Assembly (NCBI GenBank): GCA_021202495.1
Contig: JAJQCX010000129.1
Location: 492 to 42,262 of the forward strand
Reading direction: 5' to 3'
Length of the DNA stretch: 41,771 bases
Source of the DNA: Clostridia bacterium
GTDB lineage: Bacteria; Bacillota; Clostridia; UMGS1883
The notes below the pieces were generated by a model. It had not been told where the DNA came from, did not search any database, and saw only the letters and a list, made by a program, of their open reading frames with translations. The translations under genes were made by a program, and so were the position numbers. Below are positions 1 to 8,972 of this stretch, in pieces. How positions within the stretch are numbered: the first letter of the stretch is position 1; every line of letters begins with the position of its first letter.

Positions 1-3000
1 GCTTGGGAGATTGAGACGCCGGAGGATTGGGTGAACGACCCTTTTAACACGGGCGATGCGAGCTATGACGGGTTTTACACAAAGTGCATCGAGGTTTACG
101 GAATACCGATATGCTCGACGGACGACGTGCCCGACGAGGCGCTTATTAAAGCGGCGGACGTGATTGAAATGCTCTTGGGGAAGATTGTGCGCGAATTTCC
201 CGAGATAATGAACAAAATGGTTGAAAACGGGGTTTCGATTATCATAATCGGCGAGCATGAGACGAACGCGGAGCATCCTTCGTGGAATGGCTGGGAGGAT
301 GAGACGGAGCGGCGCGGCGGAGGCGGCGTTGTGACGACTGTGTTGGTTGAGGATTTGATTGTGCCGGAGGAGGACACGTGGAGGAAGACCTTTGCGGGGC
401 TTGTGCATGAGGCGACGCACACGATATTGACATACGGAATAGGCGATGCGCAAGGAATAGGGGCGCGGAGCGATTATTACGAGAGAATTTTGGCGGCGTA
501 TGAAAACGCGGTCGCAAAGGGAATGTACCCTTCGCCGAACGAATACGACGCTTCGAATTACCATGAATATTTTGCGGGAGAGGTTGGGCGCTTTTTTAAC
601 GGCAGCCCGACGGATTTGCCCGTTGAGGGCGCGGAGAGCTTAACCGACCGCGAGCAGCTTGAAATTTACGATCCCGAAATTTATGAAATTATTGAGGAGC
701 TTTTTGACAAGTGCGATTTGCCCTACCCGTGGGGGAACGGAACGGGCATCGAAGAGGACGATTCAATCGTTATCGAAAACGATGATTTGCGGCTTGAAGT
801 GGGCGATTTGGGTGAGATTACGTCGCTTAAAATAAAGAGCGAGGAAAATGAGGATTTTAAAAACACGGAATATGTTTTGAACGCGAAAAACGCGTCCGCG
901 CAGGGAATGGACGACGAGCAGCATTGGATGGGCGAGGTTGTCATTTCGTCCGTGCGGGGAAGTGAAGTGAATGAGCTTTACACATCGGAATGCGAAAGGG
1001 TGATTGAGCAGGACGGAAACACCGTGAGCGTGACATATAACGAGGGAGGACTTACCGTCACTGAACGCTACATTGCGGAAAAGAGCTCGATACGCTGGGA
1101 GATTGAGGTTGAAAATTCAGGCGAGGGCGATGTGACAATCCGCGATTTGGGGCTGCCGATGGCGTTTAACCAATGCTGGACGGCGAGCTACAGCGGAGAG
1201 GAGCTCTATGACACAAGATGTGTTTACCATTCGTTTGTGGGTGAGGATTCGAGCTACATATACGCGACGCGGCCGAGCGGGCAGGGGAAAATGCTGCTCT
1301 TTGCGCCGTGCGCGGAAACGGGGAGCGGATTTGAATACCGCGACCATTGGAGAGTGAACAACGGACACGAGGGCTCGGCTTGGGCGCAGGATCAGTCGGG
1401 CTACAGCTCGGGGCTCGATGTGTTTTACATACATTCGGACGCGATACAAAGCACGGGAAGCTCGTATTTGACTTCTACGTCGTTAAAGCTTAAAGAGGGC
1501 GAGAGCAAGCTTTACGCCTTTGAATTTACGGCGGTTGAGGACGAGGAGGATTTGAGAAGCACGCTTTACGAAAAGGGGCTTGTCGACGCGCAGGCGGTGC
1601 CGTCGATGGCGGTGGCGCTCGATATGCCGACGGCGTTTTATCTGCATGCGAACGAGGACGTTGAAATAACGGGAGTTGAGGTAAAATGCGTGCATGAAAC
1701 GGGACTTTATTCTTCGCAGGAAAACATGGTCAACAACAACCTTGAATGTGAAGGAAAGGGCGAGGTAAGCTTTCGCGAAAAGGTGGTTTACAACGGAGAA
1801 AATTACTACGTTTATGATTTGCGGATGAAGTGCTTGGGGGTAAATCATGTTTACGTGAATTACACATACAAGGGCGAAGAGCGGGAAACGGTGCTGCAGT
1901 TTTACGCAATGGAATCCATCGGCGACGCGTTGGAGCGGCGAAGCGCGTTTTTGGTTGAGCATCAGACGGATACGCTGGGGGAAGTCGGCGACAAGACGTT
2001 TGACGACTGGATGATGGACGAAAAGGCAAACCGCGCGGACACGGTTGACGGCTATTGGGAAATGAGCTATTGGGGCTACGGCGACGACTGGGGACTGACG
2101 CACGGCACGTTTTTGGCGAAAAAAAACGTATATGCGCCGGTGAAAGAGGAAATCGAGGCGGTTGACGAATATCTCGACGTGGCGATATGGAACACGCTTA
2201 TGCGTGAGCATCAAGAGGATTATTTGATACACGACTTTTTGTCCGAAGAGCCGAATTTGTCGCCGACGTACAGGGGATATGCTTATCCGCACATTTACAA
2301 CACATATTTTGCGATGTATGAAATATCGCGGCTCTATCCGGATATGATTGAATACAAGGAGACGAGCGGGGAATATCTTTTGCGGGCGCATAATATACTT
2401 ATGGCGCTTTATTCGGATTCCGTCGCATACAACTGGGCGACGGGGCTGATGGGCGAAATTTCGACGCCGGAGATAATCGAGGCGCTTGAAAACGAGGGAT
2501 TTTCCGAGGAAGCGGAAAATGTGAAGGAAATTATGGCGGCAAAGTATGATAATTTTAAGAATACAAAATATCCGTATGGGAGTGAATATTTATACGACAA
2601 CACGGGCGAAGAGGCAGTTTACACTCTCGCGAAGATGAACGGCAATGAGGAAATGATGTATAAGATTGACCTCAAGACGCGGGCGTGCAGAGGAGTGCAG
2701 CCGGTGTGGTATTTTTACGCGAACCCCGTGACGATATGCGGGGAAAATTGGTGGAATTTTCAATACACGGCGTCGCTTGCGGGATATTGCATGGACGATT
2801 ATCTAAGGAACGTGAGCGATGCGAGCGGCGAGGAAAAGGCGATTGCGGAAAGAGTGAATTACGCGGCGAAGCTGGCGAATTTCACGTGCATAAATTCGGG
2901 GCAGATTGACGCGGACGAGGAAAACATCGGTACGGTTTCATGGACGTATCAGTCGGAGCTCGGAAACAGCGGCGGACAGGGCACGGGCGGCGGAAAGCTC

Positions 3001-4692
3001 CACAACGGATGGCGGCAGATGTCGGGCGAGGCTGATTTGGGCTTGTACGGCGCAATGTGCATTGCGTCAAGCGACGTGGCGATTGACCCCGTGTTCGGGC
3101 TTGTGGGCTACGGCTGCGAGGTTGAGGATTTGGGAAAGAGCTACGCTATTGTGCCGAAGGACGGCGTTTTTACGCGGCTCAATCTGATAAACGAGGGGCT
3201 TTCGATTGAGCTTTACGGCGCGACATACAGCGAGGCGGAAACGGCGAAAAACAAGAGCGAGATAAAAATGACGCTTGAAACCGAGGCGGATTTTGTGAAG
3301 GTGACGGTGAGCGGGCTTGACGCGGATGAAAAATACGCCCTCTATGAGGACGGGCGCATAAAGGCGACGGCAACGGGAGAGACGGCGGTATTTACCTATA
3401 AGCCGACAAAGGACACCGCGACGGTCGTCATTGCAAAAGCGCCGCACGCGGTTGACATTGAGCCGTATAAGCCTGCGGCGATTGAGGTGAACGAAACCGA
3501 ACGCGGCGTTTTGAGCGGAGCGGTTGAAGGCTTTGACGGAGAAAACGCATGGATTGTCGGCGGCGAGGCTGAAGGCGGATATTTCACATATGACGGGACG
3601 GTTAAAAGCTATGTGAGACTGTCGAACGCTTTGACGAACGGTGTTGAGGATTTTACGCTGAAATTTGAGATTGAGCTTGAAGGCGAGCAGAAAGAGGACG
3701 TGAGGCTGTTTGAATTTTCGGACATGAACGAGCGCAGTCTTTCGGCGCAGCTTGCGGCGGAGAGGGAGGTTATAGTTAAAATCGACGGCACGGAATATGA
3801 AAGCGGCATATGCTTGCCGGAAAATTTTGCGGGCGAGATAGCCATGGTGCAAAAGGGCGGAAACATGACGCTTTACTGTGCGAGTGAGAAAATTATTGAA
3901 CTTGAGACGGATTTTAAACTTTCCGAGATGGGCGAGGTGCAGCGCAATTACATCGGGCGCGGGTCGGACGAGAGTTTCGGCGCAATTTGCGGCACGGTCG
4001 GCGGATTTTACTTTAACATCGAAGCGGAAGAGATTGAAACGCGCGAAAGCGACGCTTACGCGGTCAGTGTGGAGGAGGTTGTCGCGGACGCGGAGCATTC
4101 TCTGCCCGATGTTGTGAAGGTGACGTATTCGGACGGTTTTGTGCGCATGGCGGAGGTTACATGGGGAGAAGAGAGCGACGGAGTTGTTAAAGGCTATGTC
4201 GGAGGATTGGAATTTTCCGCGAAGATGCGGAGCGTTGAGATAGGCGAAAATGTTGCCTCATCTGCAACAGTTGACGCGAGCTACTGCGCATCGTGGGAGA
4301 GCGTGGACGCGTTAAACGACGGAGTGTATACGCTCGAAACGTCCGCGCCGTCGAGCGATGAAATGCTGCGCTTCGGAACATGGACGCGCGATTCCGACGA
4401 GGAATGGATTTCCTACACATGGGATGAGGAAAAGACAATCTGCGCAATCGGGCTCGTTTTCTTTGACGACGGCGGAGGAACGCGCGCGCCGAAATCGTAC
4501 AAAGTTCAGTATTTAAACGAGGCGGGAGAATGGGAGGATGTTACGCTTCCGCTCGGCACCGAAAGCGTTTTGAACAAGATGAACGTGACGACGTTTGAAG
4601 CCGTGACGACAAGGGCAATTCGCGTTGTGATGGATAAAGGCGAGTATGCGGGCGTCGGAGTGCTCGAATGGGAGGTTTATTTAACACAATAG
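1..4692 (+). CDS. Large secreted HExxH / DUF5695-type multidomain protein (5' end outside window)
   Basis: The reading frame is open from base 1, so the gene very probably starts upstream; the first possible in-window start is GTG at 31, and residues below are counted from there. Residues about 15-230 resemble a secreted metalloprotease-like module: HEATH at 126-130 fits the HExxH zinc motif and follows a hydrophobic strand and an Arg/Gly-rich loop, as in HExxH modules of large extracellular proteins. Residues about 250-1135 look like a DUF5695-type glycoside-active domain, about 1165-1330 a LamG/concanavalin-like sandwich, about 1340-1400 a bacterial Ig-like (Big_4) domain, and about 1407-1553 an F5/8-type C (discoidin) carbohydrate-binding domain. 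This is consistent with an extracellular protein acting on host or plant glycans. The catalytic activity is unknown, and the domain names come from pattern recall without any profile search. The TAG stop is at 4690-4692. Confidence 0.8.
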   Translation, partial: AWEIETPEDWVNDPFNTGDASYDGFYTKCIEVYGIPICSTDDVPDEALIKAADVIEMLLGKIVREFPEIMNKMVENGVSIIIIGEHETNAEHPSWNGWEDETERRGGGGVVTTVLVEDLIVPEEDTWRKTFAGLVHEATHTILTYGIGDAQGIGARSDYYERILAAYENAVAKGMYPSPNEYDASNYHEYFAGEVGRFFNGSPTDLPVEGAESLTDREQLEIYDPEIYEIIEELFDKCDLPYPWGNGTGIEEDDSIVIENDDLRLEVGDLGEITSLKIKSEENEDFKNTEYVLNAKNASAQGMDDEQHWMGEVVISSVRGSEVNELYTSECERVIEQDGNTVSVTYNEGGLTVTERYIAEKSSIRWEIEVENSGEGDVTIRDLGLPMAFNQCWTASYSGEELYDTRCVYHSFVGEDSSYIYATRPSGQGKMLLFAPCAETGSGFEYRDHWRVNNGHEGSAWAQDQSGYSSGLDVFYIHSDAIQSTGSSYLTSTSLKLKEGESKLYAFEFTAVEDEEDLRSTLYEKGLVDAQAVPSMAVALDMPTAFYLHANEDVEITGVEVKCVHETGLYSSQENMVNNNLECEGKGEVSFREKVVYNGENYYVYDLRMKCLGVNHVYVNYTYKGEERETVLQFYAMESIGDALERRSAFLVEHQTDTLGEVGDKTFDDWMMDEKANRADTVDGYWEMSYWGYGDDWGLTHGTFLAKKNVYAPVKEEIEAVDEYLDVAIWNTLMREHQEDYLIHDFLSEEPNLSPTYRGYAYPHIYNTYFAMYEISRLYPDMIEYKETSGEYLLRAHNILMALYSDSVAYNWATGLMGEISTPEIIEALENEGFSEEAENVKEIMAAKYDNFKNTKYPYGSEYLYDNTGEEAVYTLAKMNGNEEMMYKIDLKTRACRGVQPVWYFYANPVTICGENWWNFQYTASLAGYCMDDYLRNVSDASGEEKAIAERVNYAAKLANFTCINSGQIDADEENIGTVSWTYQSELGNSGGQGTGGGKLHNGWRQMSGEADLGLYGAMCIASSDVAIDPVFGLVGYGCEVEDLGKSYAIVPKDGVFTRLNLINEGLSIELYGATYSEAETAKNKSEIKMTLETEADFVKVTVSGLDADEKYALYEDGRIKATATGETAVFTYKPTKDTATVVIAKAPHAVDIEPYKPAAIEVNETERGVLSGAVEGFDGENAWIVGGEAEGGYFTYDGTVKSYVRLSNALTNGVEDFTLKFEIELEGEQKEDVRLFEFSDMNERSLSAQLAAEREVIVKIDGTEYESGICLPENFAGEIAMVQKGGNMTLYCASEKIIELETDFKLSEMGEVQRNYIGRGSDESFGAICGTVGGFYFNIEAEEIETRESDAYAVSVEEVVADAEHSLPDVVKVTYSDGFVRMAEVTWGEESDGVVKGYVGGLEFSAKMRSVEIGENVASSATVDASYCASWESVDALNDGVYTLETSAPSSDEMLRFGTWTRDSDEEWISYTWDEEKTICAIGLVFFDDGGGTRAPKSYKVQYLNEAGEWEDVTLPLGTESVLNKMNVTTFEAVTTRAIRVVMDKGEYAGVGVLEWEVYLTQ

Positions 4693-4768
4693 ACAAAAAA
4701 TCGAAATGTTTTAGTTATGTTCGCATGATATGATAGGCAAAAATTTTCGTGAGGCAGGGGAATATGAT

Positions 4769-5389
4769 ATGAACCGGAGCGATTTGGAATTTTACGGAGA
4801 ATATGTGTCGGCGCTTGAAATGGCGGAAACAATTATGTTAAATGAGCTTTCGCGGATTATGGCGTCGCTTACGGGCACGGAGCGCAAGTGTCCCGCGGAG
4901 CACGTTTTGAGCAGGATAAAGAGTGCGGAGAGCATGAAGGAAAAGCTTGAGAGGCAGAGATATGAGCCAAACGTTGAAAACGCGATGGCTGTGATGACGG
5001 ACGCCGTGGGCGTGAGAGTGGTGACGCATTTTATCGGCGACGTGTACGCGGTGAAAAAGGGGATAACGCGCTCCGACAAATGGAGCGTTGAGACGGTGAA
5101 GGATTACATTGCTTTTCCGAAGAAAAACGGCTACAGAAGTCTGCACATGATTGTGAAAATACCTATCGGCATGGAGAACTGCGATTTTATACGCGCGGAA
5201 ATACAGCTCAGGACAATCGCGATGGACTGTTGGGCAAGTTTAGAGCACACGATGAAATACAAAAAGGACGTGAAAAACGCGGAGCTCATTGTTTCGGAGC
5301 TTTTGCGCTGTGCGGAGGAGATGGCGTCGACAGATTTGTCGATGCAGACGATGCGCGAGATGATTAATTCGGAAGATGGTGAAGAATGA
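4769..5389 (+). CDS. Small alarmone synthetase, RelQ/YjbM-like (p)ppGpp synthetase
   Basis: The 206-residue protein is a stand-alone RelA/SpoT synthetase domain without the HD hydrolase, TGS or ACT domains, about the length of Bacillus YjbM (RelQ). Family motifs are visible in order: D-A-V-G-V-R (substrate-binding region), G-Y-R-S-L-H (synthetase signature) and E-I-Q-L-R-T, followed by the W-x-x-L-E-H-x-x-x-Y-K segment. It is expected to transfer pyrophosphate from ATP to GTP or GDP in the cytoplasm. An in-frame ATG exists at 4730, but AGGGG at 4756-4760 sits 8 bases before ATG 4769, which is preferred. The TGA overlaps the ATG of the following response regulator, so the two are translationally coupled. 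Having no hydrolase domain, it would depend on a Rel enzyme elsewhere for alarmone removal. Confidence 0.88.
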   Translation: MNRSDLEFYGEYVSALEMAETIMLNELSRIMASLTGTERKCPAEHVLSRIKSAESMKEKLERQRYEPNVENAMAVMTDAVGVRVVTHFIGDVYAVKKGITRSDKWSVETVKDYIAFPKKNGYRSLHMIVKIPIGMENCDFIRAEIQLRTIAMDCWASLEHTMKYKKDVKNAELIVSELLRCAEEMASTDLSMQTMREMINSEDGEE

Positions 5390-6057
5390 TGAGAATTTTA
5401 TATGCCGAGGATGAAAAACAGCTTTCGATGGCGATTGCGGAAATTTTGAAAATGGAGCATTACGAGGTTGACATCGTTTATGACGGGGAAGAGGCGTTGG
5501 AGCATTTGAAAACGGGGATATATGACGCGGCGGTGCTTGACATTATGATGCCCAAAGCGGACGGAATCGAGGTTTTGCGGCAGATGCGCGCGAGAAACGA
5601 CTTCACGCCGACGCTTCTTTTGACGGCGAAGGCTGAGACGGAGGATAGGATAAACGGGCTTTCTGTCGGGGCTGACGATTATTTGGGAAAGCCGTTTGCA
5701 GCGGGAGAGCTTTTGGCAAGGCTCGCGGCGCTGATACGCCGCTCGGCGGATTACAGAGTAAAGACGCTGACGGCGGAAAACATTGTGCTCGACTGTGAGA
5801 CGAATGAATTATGTTCGGACGTGGGAAGTCTGCGCTTGAGCAGCAAGGAGGCGCAGCTTTTGGCGCTCTTTCTGCAAAACAGAGAGGTAAAACTTTCGGC
5901 GGCGGAGCTTGGAGCGCGCCTTTGGAAGGACGGGGGCGAAAGAGGCGCGGCGGAATTATACGTTTCGTATTTGCAGCACAAGCTAAAGCAGCTCGGATCT
6001 AAAGTAAACATCATTAAAAATGCGGAAAATAAGTATTATATAGGTGAAGTGAAATGA
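5386..6057 (+). CDS. Two-component response regulator, OmpR/PhoB family
   Basis: This 223-residue protein has an N-terminal receiver domain and a C-terminal winged-helix DNA-binding domain. The acidic pocket (E8, D9), phospho-acceptor D52 in V-L-D-I-M-M-P, switch T80 and conserved K102 in G-K-P-F are all present, so phosphorylation should be possible. The C-terminal domain (about 125-223) ends with the typical Y-Y-I-G hairpin. ATG 5386 overlaps the TGA of the alarmone synthetase; ATG 5389 is an equally possible start. Its own TGA (6055-6057) overlaps the ATG (6054) of the adjacent kinase gene, marking them as partners. Because that kinase gene carries two stop codons, this regulator may now be an orphan or be served by another kinase. 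The DNA target is unknown. Confidence 0.9.
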   Translation: MMRILYAEDEKQLSMAIAEILKMEHYEVDIVYDGEEALEHLKTGIYDAAVLDIMMPKADGIEVLRQMRARNDFTPTLLLTAKAETEDRINGLSVGADDYLGKPFAAGELLARLAALIRRSADYRVKTLTAENIVLDCETNELCSDVGSLRLSSKEAQLLALFLQNREVKLSAAELGARLWKDGGERGAAELYVSYLQHKLKQLGSKVNIIKNAENKYYIGEVK

Positions 6058-7325
6058 AAAAACTGCGGTTAAAGCTCGTCTTAATTGTCGCGGCGTCGCT
6101 GGCGGCGGTCTTTTAGGTGATGATGGCGGTGCTCTACTTGGCGATGGGGTTTTACACCACAATGCAGGCGGACGGAATGACAAGCTTAATCAGCGAAAAC
6201 AACGGAATGCTGCCGACATACAGACCCGACCGCGAATTTGCCGAAAATTTGCCGCCGGGCATAAATTTTAATGCGGAATCGGAATACCGCACGAGATATT
6301 TCATCGTTTTTATAAACGATGACGCGGAGCTTAACAGCGTCAATTTGGAGCATATTGCTGCGGTGAGCGGGGAGGAAGCCTTTGAAATGGCGCAAAAGGC
6401 GCTCGCAAAGGAGAGCGAAACGGGCTACATCGGGCATTACAGATTTCTCGTGACGGACAGCATGGTGATTTTCCTTGACTGCAGCGATTCAAATACGACA
6501 AGAAACATGGTGCTTGTGATATTCGTCTTGGCGGCGCTTGCGATAATGACTGTTGTGACGATTATTTTCATGGCGCTCTCAAAAAAGACGGTGGAGCCCT
6601 TTGAGGAAAATTCGCGAAGACAGAAGCAGTTTATCACCGACGCGAGCCACGAATTAAAGACGCCGCTCGCAATTATTTCGGCTAACGCGGAGGTTTTGCA
6701 ATATAAGAGCGGGGAAAACGAGTGGACGAAAAACATTGTCGAGCAGACAAAGCGCATGAGCAAGCTTATCGGCGATTTGATGAAGCTCTCAAAGACGGAG
6801 TAAATTGGCGATTTTTTTTCCGAGATGATTGATTTTTCGGAGATTGCGGAAAAGACCGCCGGCGAATTTGCGGAGGTTGCCGAGAGAAAGAATGTGGCAT
6901 TTAAGACGTCGTTTGCGCCGGATGCAATCGTCATGGGAAGCCGCGAGCAGCTCGCAAGGCTCGTCTCGGTTTTGACGGAAAACGCTTCAAAATATGTTTC
7001 AAACGGCGGCGAGATTGACATAAGGCTTGAAAAGACGAGCAAAAACGCGGTGTTTACGATATATAACACCGCGGAGATAAAAAAGGACATCGACTGTGCG
7101 CGGCTTTTTGACCGCTTTTACAGGGCGGACAATTCACATTCGTCGGAAACCGGCGGGCACGGTATCGGGCTTTCGATAGCGGCAAAGATTGCCACGCAGC
7201 ACGGCGGCACGCTTTCGGCAAAGCAGGTGAAGGACGGGATTATTTTTACCGCGTCGCTGCCGCTGGCGGCAAAGGCGAAAAAAACTTCGGTCGGAGGTGA
7301 AGAAAATGCCCGAAATAAACACTGA
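6054..7325 (+). pseudogene. Sensor histidine kinase gene interrupted by two in-frame stop codons
   Basis: One continuous frame from ATG 6054 to TGA 7325 encodes a complete kinase layout, broken by TAG at 6114-6116 and TAA at 6801-6803 with no frame change. The first stop falls inside transmembrane helix 1 (M-K-K-L-R-L-K-L start, then V-M-M-A-V-L after the stop). Extracytoplasmic residues, a second membrane helix (about 6505-6575) and the HisKA box S-H-E-L-K-T-P follow, with the phospho-acceptor His at 6648-6650. The second stop lies between HisKA and the ATPase domain. The remainder (6825-7325) has the N-box E-N-A-S-K-Y and G-boxes ending G-H-G-I-G-L-S. No normal kinase can be made without readthrough. 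Separate pieces could start at GTG/ATG 6117-6123 and ATG 6825, but neither has a convincing SD. The domains remain well conserved, so the decay looks recent. Sequencing error is less likely because two independent stops occur. Confidence 0.85.
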
Positions 7326-7722
7326 ATATTTACAAAAATGCATTGACACGCTTGAACGCTCTTATCAAATGCTGAAAAGCGTCAAGGAAGATACGATTGA
7401 TTATGAATTGTACCGTAATTCGTTGGTGAAAAGCTTTGAAATAACGATCGAACAAAGCGGAAAGCTCTTAAAAAAGAAGATTACGCCGTATTTTTCTTCA
7501 AAAAGGGCTGTTGATATGCTTACCTTTAAGGATATTTTCCGCCATGCAAATAAGCACGAATTAATCGGCGATGAGGAAACGGAAAGATGGATGGAATACC
7601 GCGACAACCGCAATAGTACGGCGCACGATTATGGGCAGCAATTCGCCGAAGAAACGCTTGTTTTGATAGATACCTTTTTGACGGACGCAAAAAGGCTGAA
7701 AGAGGTAATTGACAATGCTTAA
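7306..7722 (+). CDS. hepT: HepT-like HEPN toxin (HI0074 family)
   Basis: The 138-residue, mostly helical protein belongs to the HI0074/HepT group, the HEPN half of the MntA-HepT (type VII) toxin-antitoxin systems. The RX4-6HXY nuclease motif is intact: R102, H107 and Y109 in R-N-S-T-A-H-D-Y. In characterised systems HepT is an RNase, and the antitoxin silences it by adding AMP to the motif Tyr; that is family knowledge and is not shown here. ATG 7306 is chosen over an in-frame GTG at 7297 because GGAGG (7293-7297) lies 8 bases upstream. The gene starts 20 bases inside the end of the broken kinase frame and its stop overlaps the mntA-like start, so toxin and antitoxin are translated together. 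Confidence 0.9.
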   Translation: MPEINTEYLQKCIDTLERSYQMLKSVKEDTIDYELYRNSLVKSFEITIEQSGKLLKKKITPYFSSKRAVDMLTFKDIFRHANKHELIGDEETERWMEYRDNRNSTAHDYGQQFAEETLVLIDTFLTDAKRLKEVIDNA

Positions 7723-8017
7723 TGTGAAGGAAAAGCATCTTGATATGTTAAAGAATATTTTTTCGGCATATTGCCCGAGAGCCGAAATTTGGGCATACGG
7801 AAGCAGGGTTGACGGTGATTCGCATGAGGGAAGCGACCTTGATTTGGCGGTTAAAAGCTTTAACGACGAGAATAAGTCAATCGGAGAATTGCGGGCGCGG
7901 CTCAACGACAGCAACATACCCTTTTTGATTGACATTTGCGAATTTGACAAGCTGCCGAAGAGTTTCCGGGATGAAATAGTTAAAAAATATGTTTCCGTTT
8001 TTCCCGAACAGGGATGA
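7715..8017 (+). CDS. mntA: MntA-like nucleotidyltransferase antitoxin
   Basis: This 100-residue minimal nucleotidyltransferase has the GSx10DxD motif (G29-S30, D41, D43) and a third acidic residue at D73 in L-I-D-I-C. All three metal-binding positions are therefore present. In studied pairs the protein transfers AMP from ATP onto the HEPN toxin and inactivates it. The order toxin-antitoxin with an 8-base overlap is usual for this family. ATG 7715 is supported by AGAGG at 7701-7705; a TTG at 7709 is less likely. Alternative view: some HEPN/MNT pairs had been annotated as aminoglycoside-type nucleotidyltransferase pairs, but the short length and the adjacent HepT favour the toxin-antitoxin reading. 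Confidence 0.9.
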   Translation: MLNVKEKHLDMLKNIFSAYCPRAEIWAYGSRVDGDSHEGSDLDLAVKSFNDENKSIGELRARLNDSNIPFLIDICEFDKLPKSFRDEIVKKYVSVFPEQG

Positions 8018-8035
8018 AAGGCACAAACGGAGTTG

Positions 8036-8064
8036 TTGACAAAAAAACAAGGCAGTGTTATAAT
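8036..8064 (+). promoter_or_regulatory. Consensus sigma-A promoter for nfnAB
   Basis: TTGACA (8036-8041) and TATAAT (8059-8064) are perfect consensus boxes with a 17-base spacer. The predicted start is about 8071, giving a leader of roughly 58 bases before nfnA. Such a strong promoter fits a central redox enzyme. Confidence 0.85.
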
Positions 8065-8128
8065 TAAAATGTCGTTTTATTGACTTAAATTTTCATTAAA
8101 ATACTATTCAATAGGGAGGATGAGATTG

Positions 8129-8971
8129 ATGTACAGGATTGTGAAAAAGGTGGCGCTTAATCCGACGGTTACACTGATGGACATTGAAGCGCCGTTTGTC
8201 GCAAGAAAGGCGAAGCCCGGACAGTTTATCATTTTGAGAGTCGACGAGGACGGCGAAAGAATACCATTGACAGTTGCGGATTTCGACCGTGAAAAGGGGA
8301 TTGTGACAATTATTTTTCAGATTGTCGGCGGAACGACCGAAAGGCTGAATCACAAAGAAGAGGGCGAATACATAGCCGATTTTGTGGGACCGCTCGGAAA
8401 GGCGACGAACGTTGAGGGAAAGAAAAAGGTTGCGGTTGTCGGCGGCGGTGTTGGCTGCGCGATTGCGTACCCGGTTGCAAAGGCTTTTGCCGAAAACGGA
8501 ACGATTGTTCACAGTGTGATCGGCTTCAGAACGAAGGATCTTGTTATTCTGGAAGACGAATTTAAAAAAGCGAGCGAAAGGCTCGTTATGATGACAGACG
8601 ACGGCAGCTACGGCGAAAAGGGCGTTGTGACGAACGCTTTGGAAATGCTCATTAAAGAGGGCAACGAATACGACGAGGTTGTCTGCATAGGACCTGTTAT
8701 AATGATGAAATTCGTGTGCAAGCTGACGAAAGAATACGGCATAAAGACGACGGTCAGCATGAACCCGATAATGATTGACGGCACGGGAATGTGTGGCGGC
8801 TGCCGTTTGACGGTTGGCGGCGAGACGAAATTCGCCTGTGTCGACGGGCCGGAGTTTGACGGTCATTTGGTTGATTTTGACGAGGCGATGAAGCGCGGCG
8901 CGACATACCGCGAATTTGAGGCTGCGGAGCGCGAAAAGGTTTGCAATTTGTTTAAGATGGAGGTCGAGTAA
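8129..8971 (+). CDS. nfnA: NfnA: ferredoxin-NADP+ reductase small subunit (sulfide/dihydroorotate dehydrogenase-like)
   Basis: The 280-residue flavoprotein is the smaller subunit of NADH-dependent reduced ferredoxin:NADP+ oxidoreductase, a cytoplasmic electron-bifurcating enzyme coupling ferredoxin and NADH to NADPH formation. It shows a ferredoxin-reductase FAD domain (R-I-P-L-T-V), an NAD-binding loop (V-V-G-G-G-V-G-C) and a C-terminal [2Fe-2S] site with C222, C225 and C237. D217 lies where the fourth (Asp) ligand is found in the Thermotoga enzyme. ATG 8129 is preferred to ATG 8120 because GGGAGGA (8114-8120) would be 8 bases upstream. The gene lies immediately before nfnB, one base apart. 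The same family includes subunits of sulfide dehydrogenase, so the partner gene is what points to Nfn. Confidence 0.9.
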   Translation: MYRIVKKVALNPTVTLMDIEAPFVARKAKPGQFIILRVDEDGERIPLTVADFDREKGIVTIIFQIVGGTTERLNHKEEGEYIADFVGPLGKATNVEGKKKVAVVGGGVGCAIAYPVAKAFAENGTIVHSVIGFRTKDLVILEDEFKKASERLVMMTDDGSYGEKGVVTNALEMLIKEGNEYDEVVCIGPVIMMKFVCKLTKEYGIKTTVSMNPIMIDGTGMCGGCRLTVGGETKFACVDGPEFDGHLVDFDEAMKRGATYREFEAAEREKVCNLFKMEVE

Positions 8972-8972
8972 A

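Noticed and set aside
1483..2391. Long minus-strand frame opposite the DUF5695-like gene
   Set aside because: It lies opposite a clearly coding gene and its product is rich in Arg/His/Val without recognisable domains, typical of a reverse-frame shadow.
6114..6803. Stop-codon readthrough or recoding (for example pyrrolysine at TAG) in the kinase gene
   Set aside because: The second interruption is TAA, no recoding signal or pyl gene is visible, and other genes in the window use TAG, TAA and TGA as true stops.
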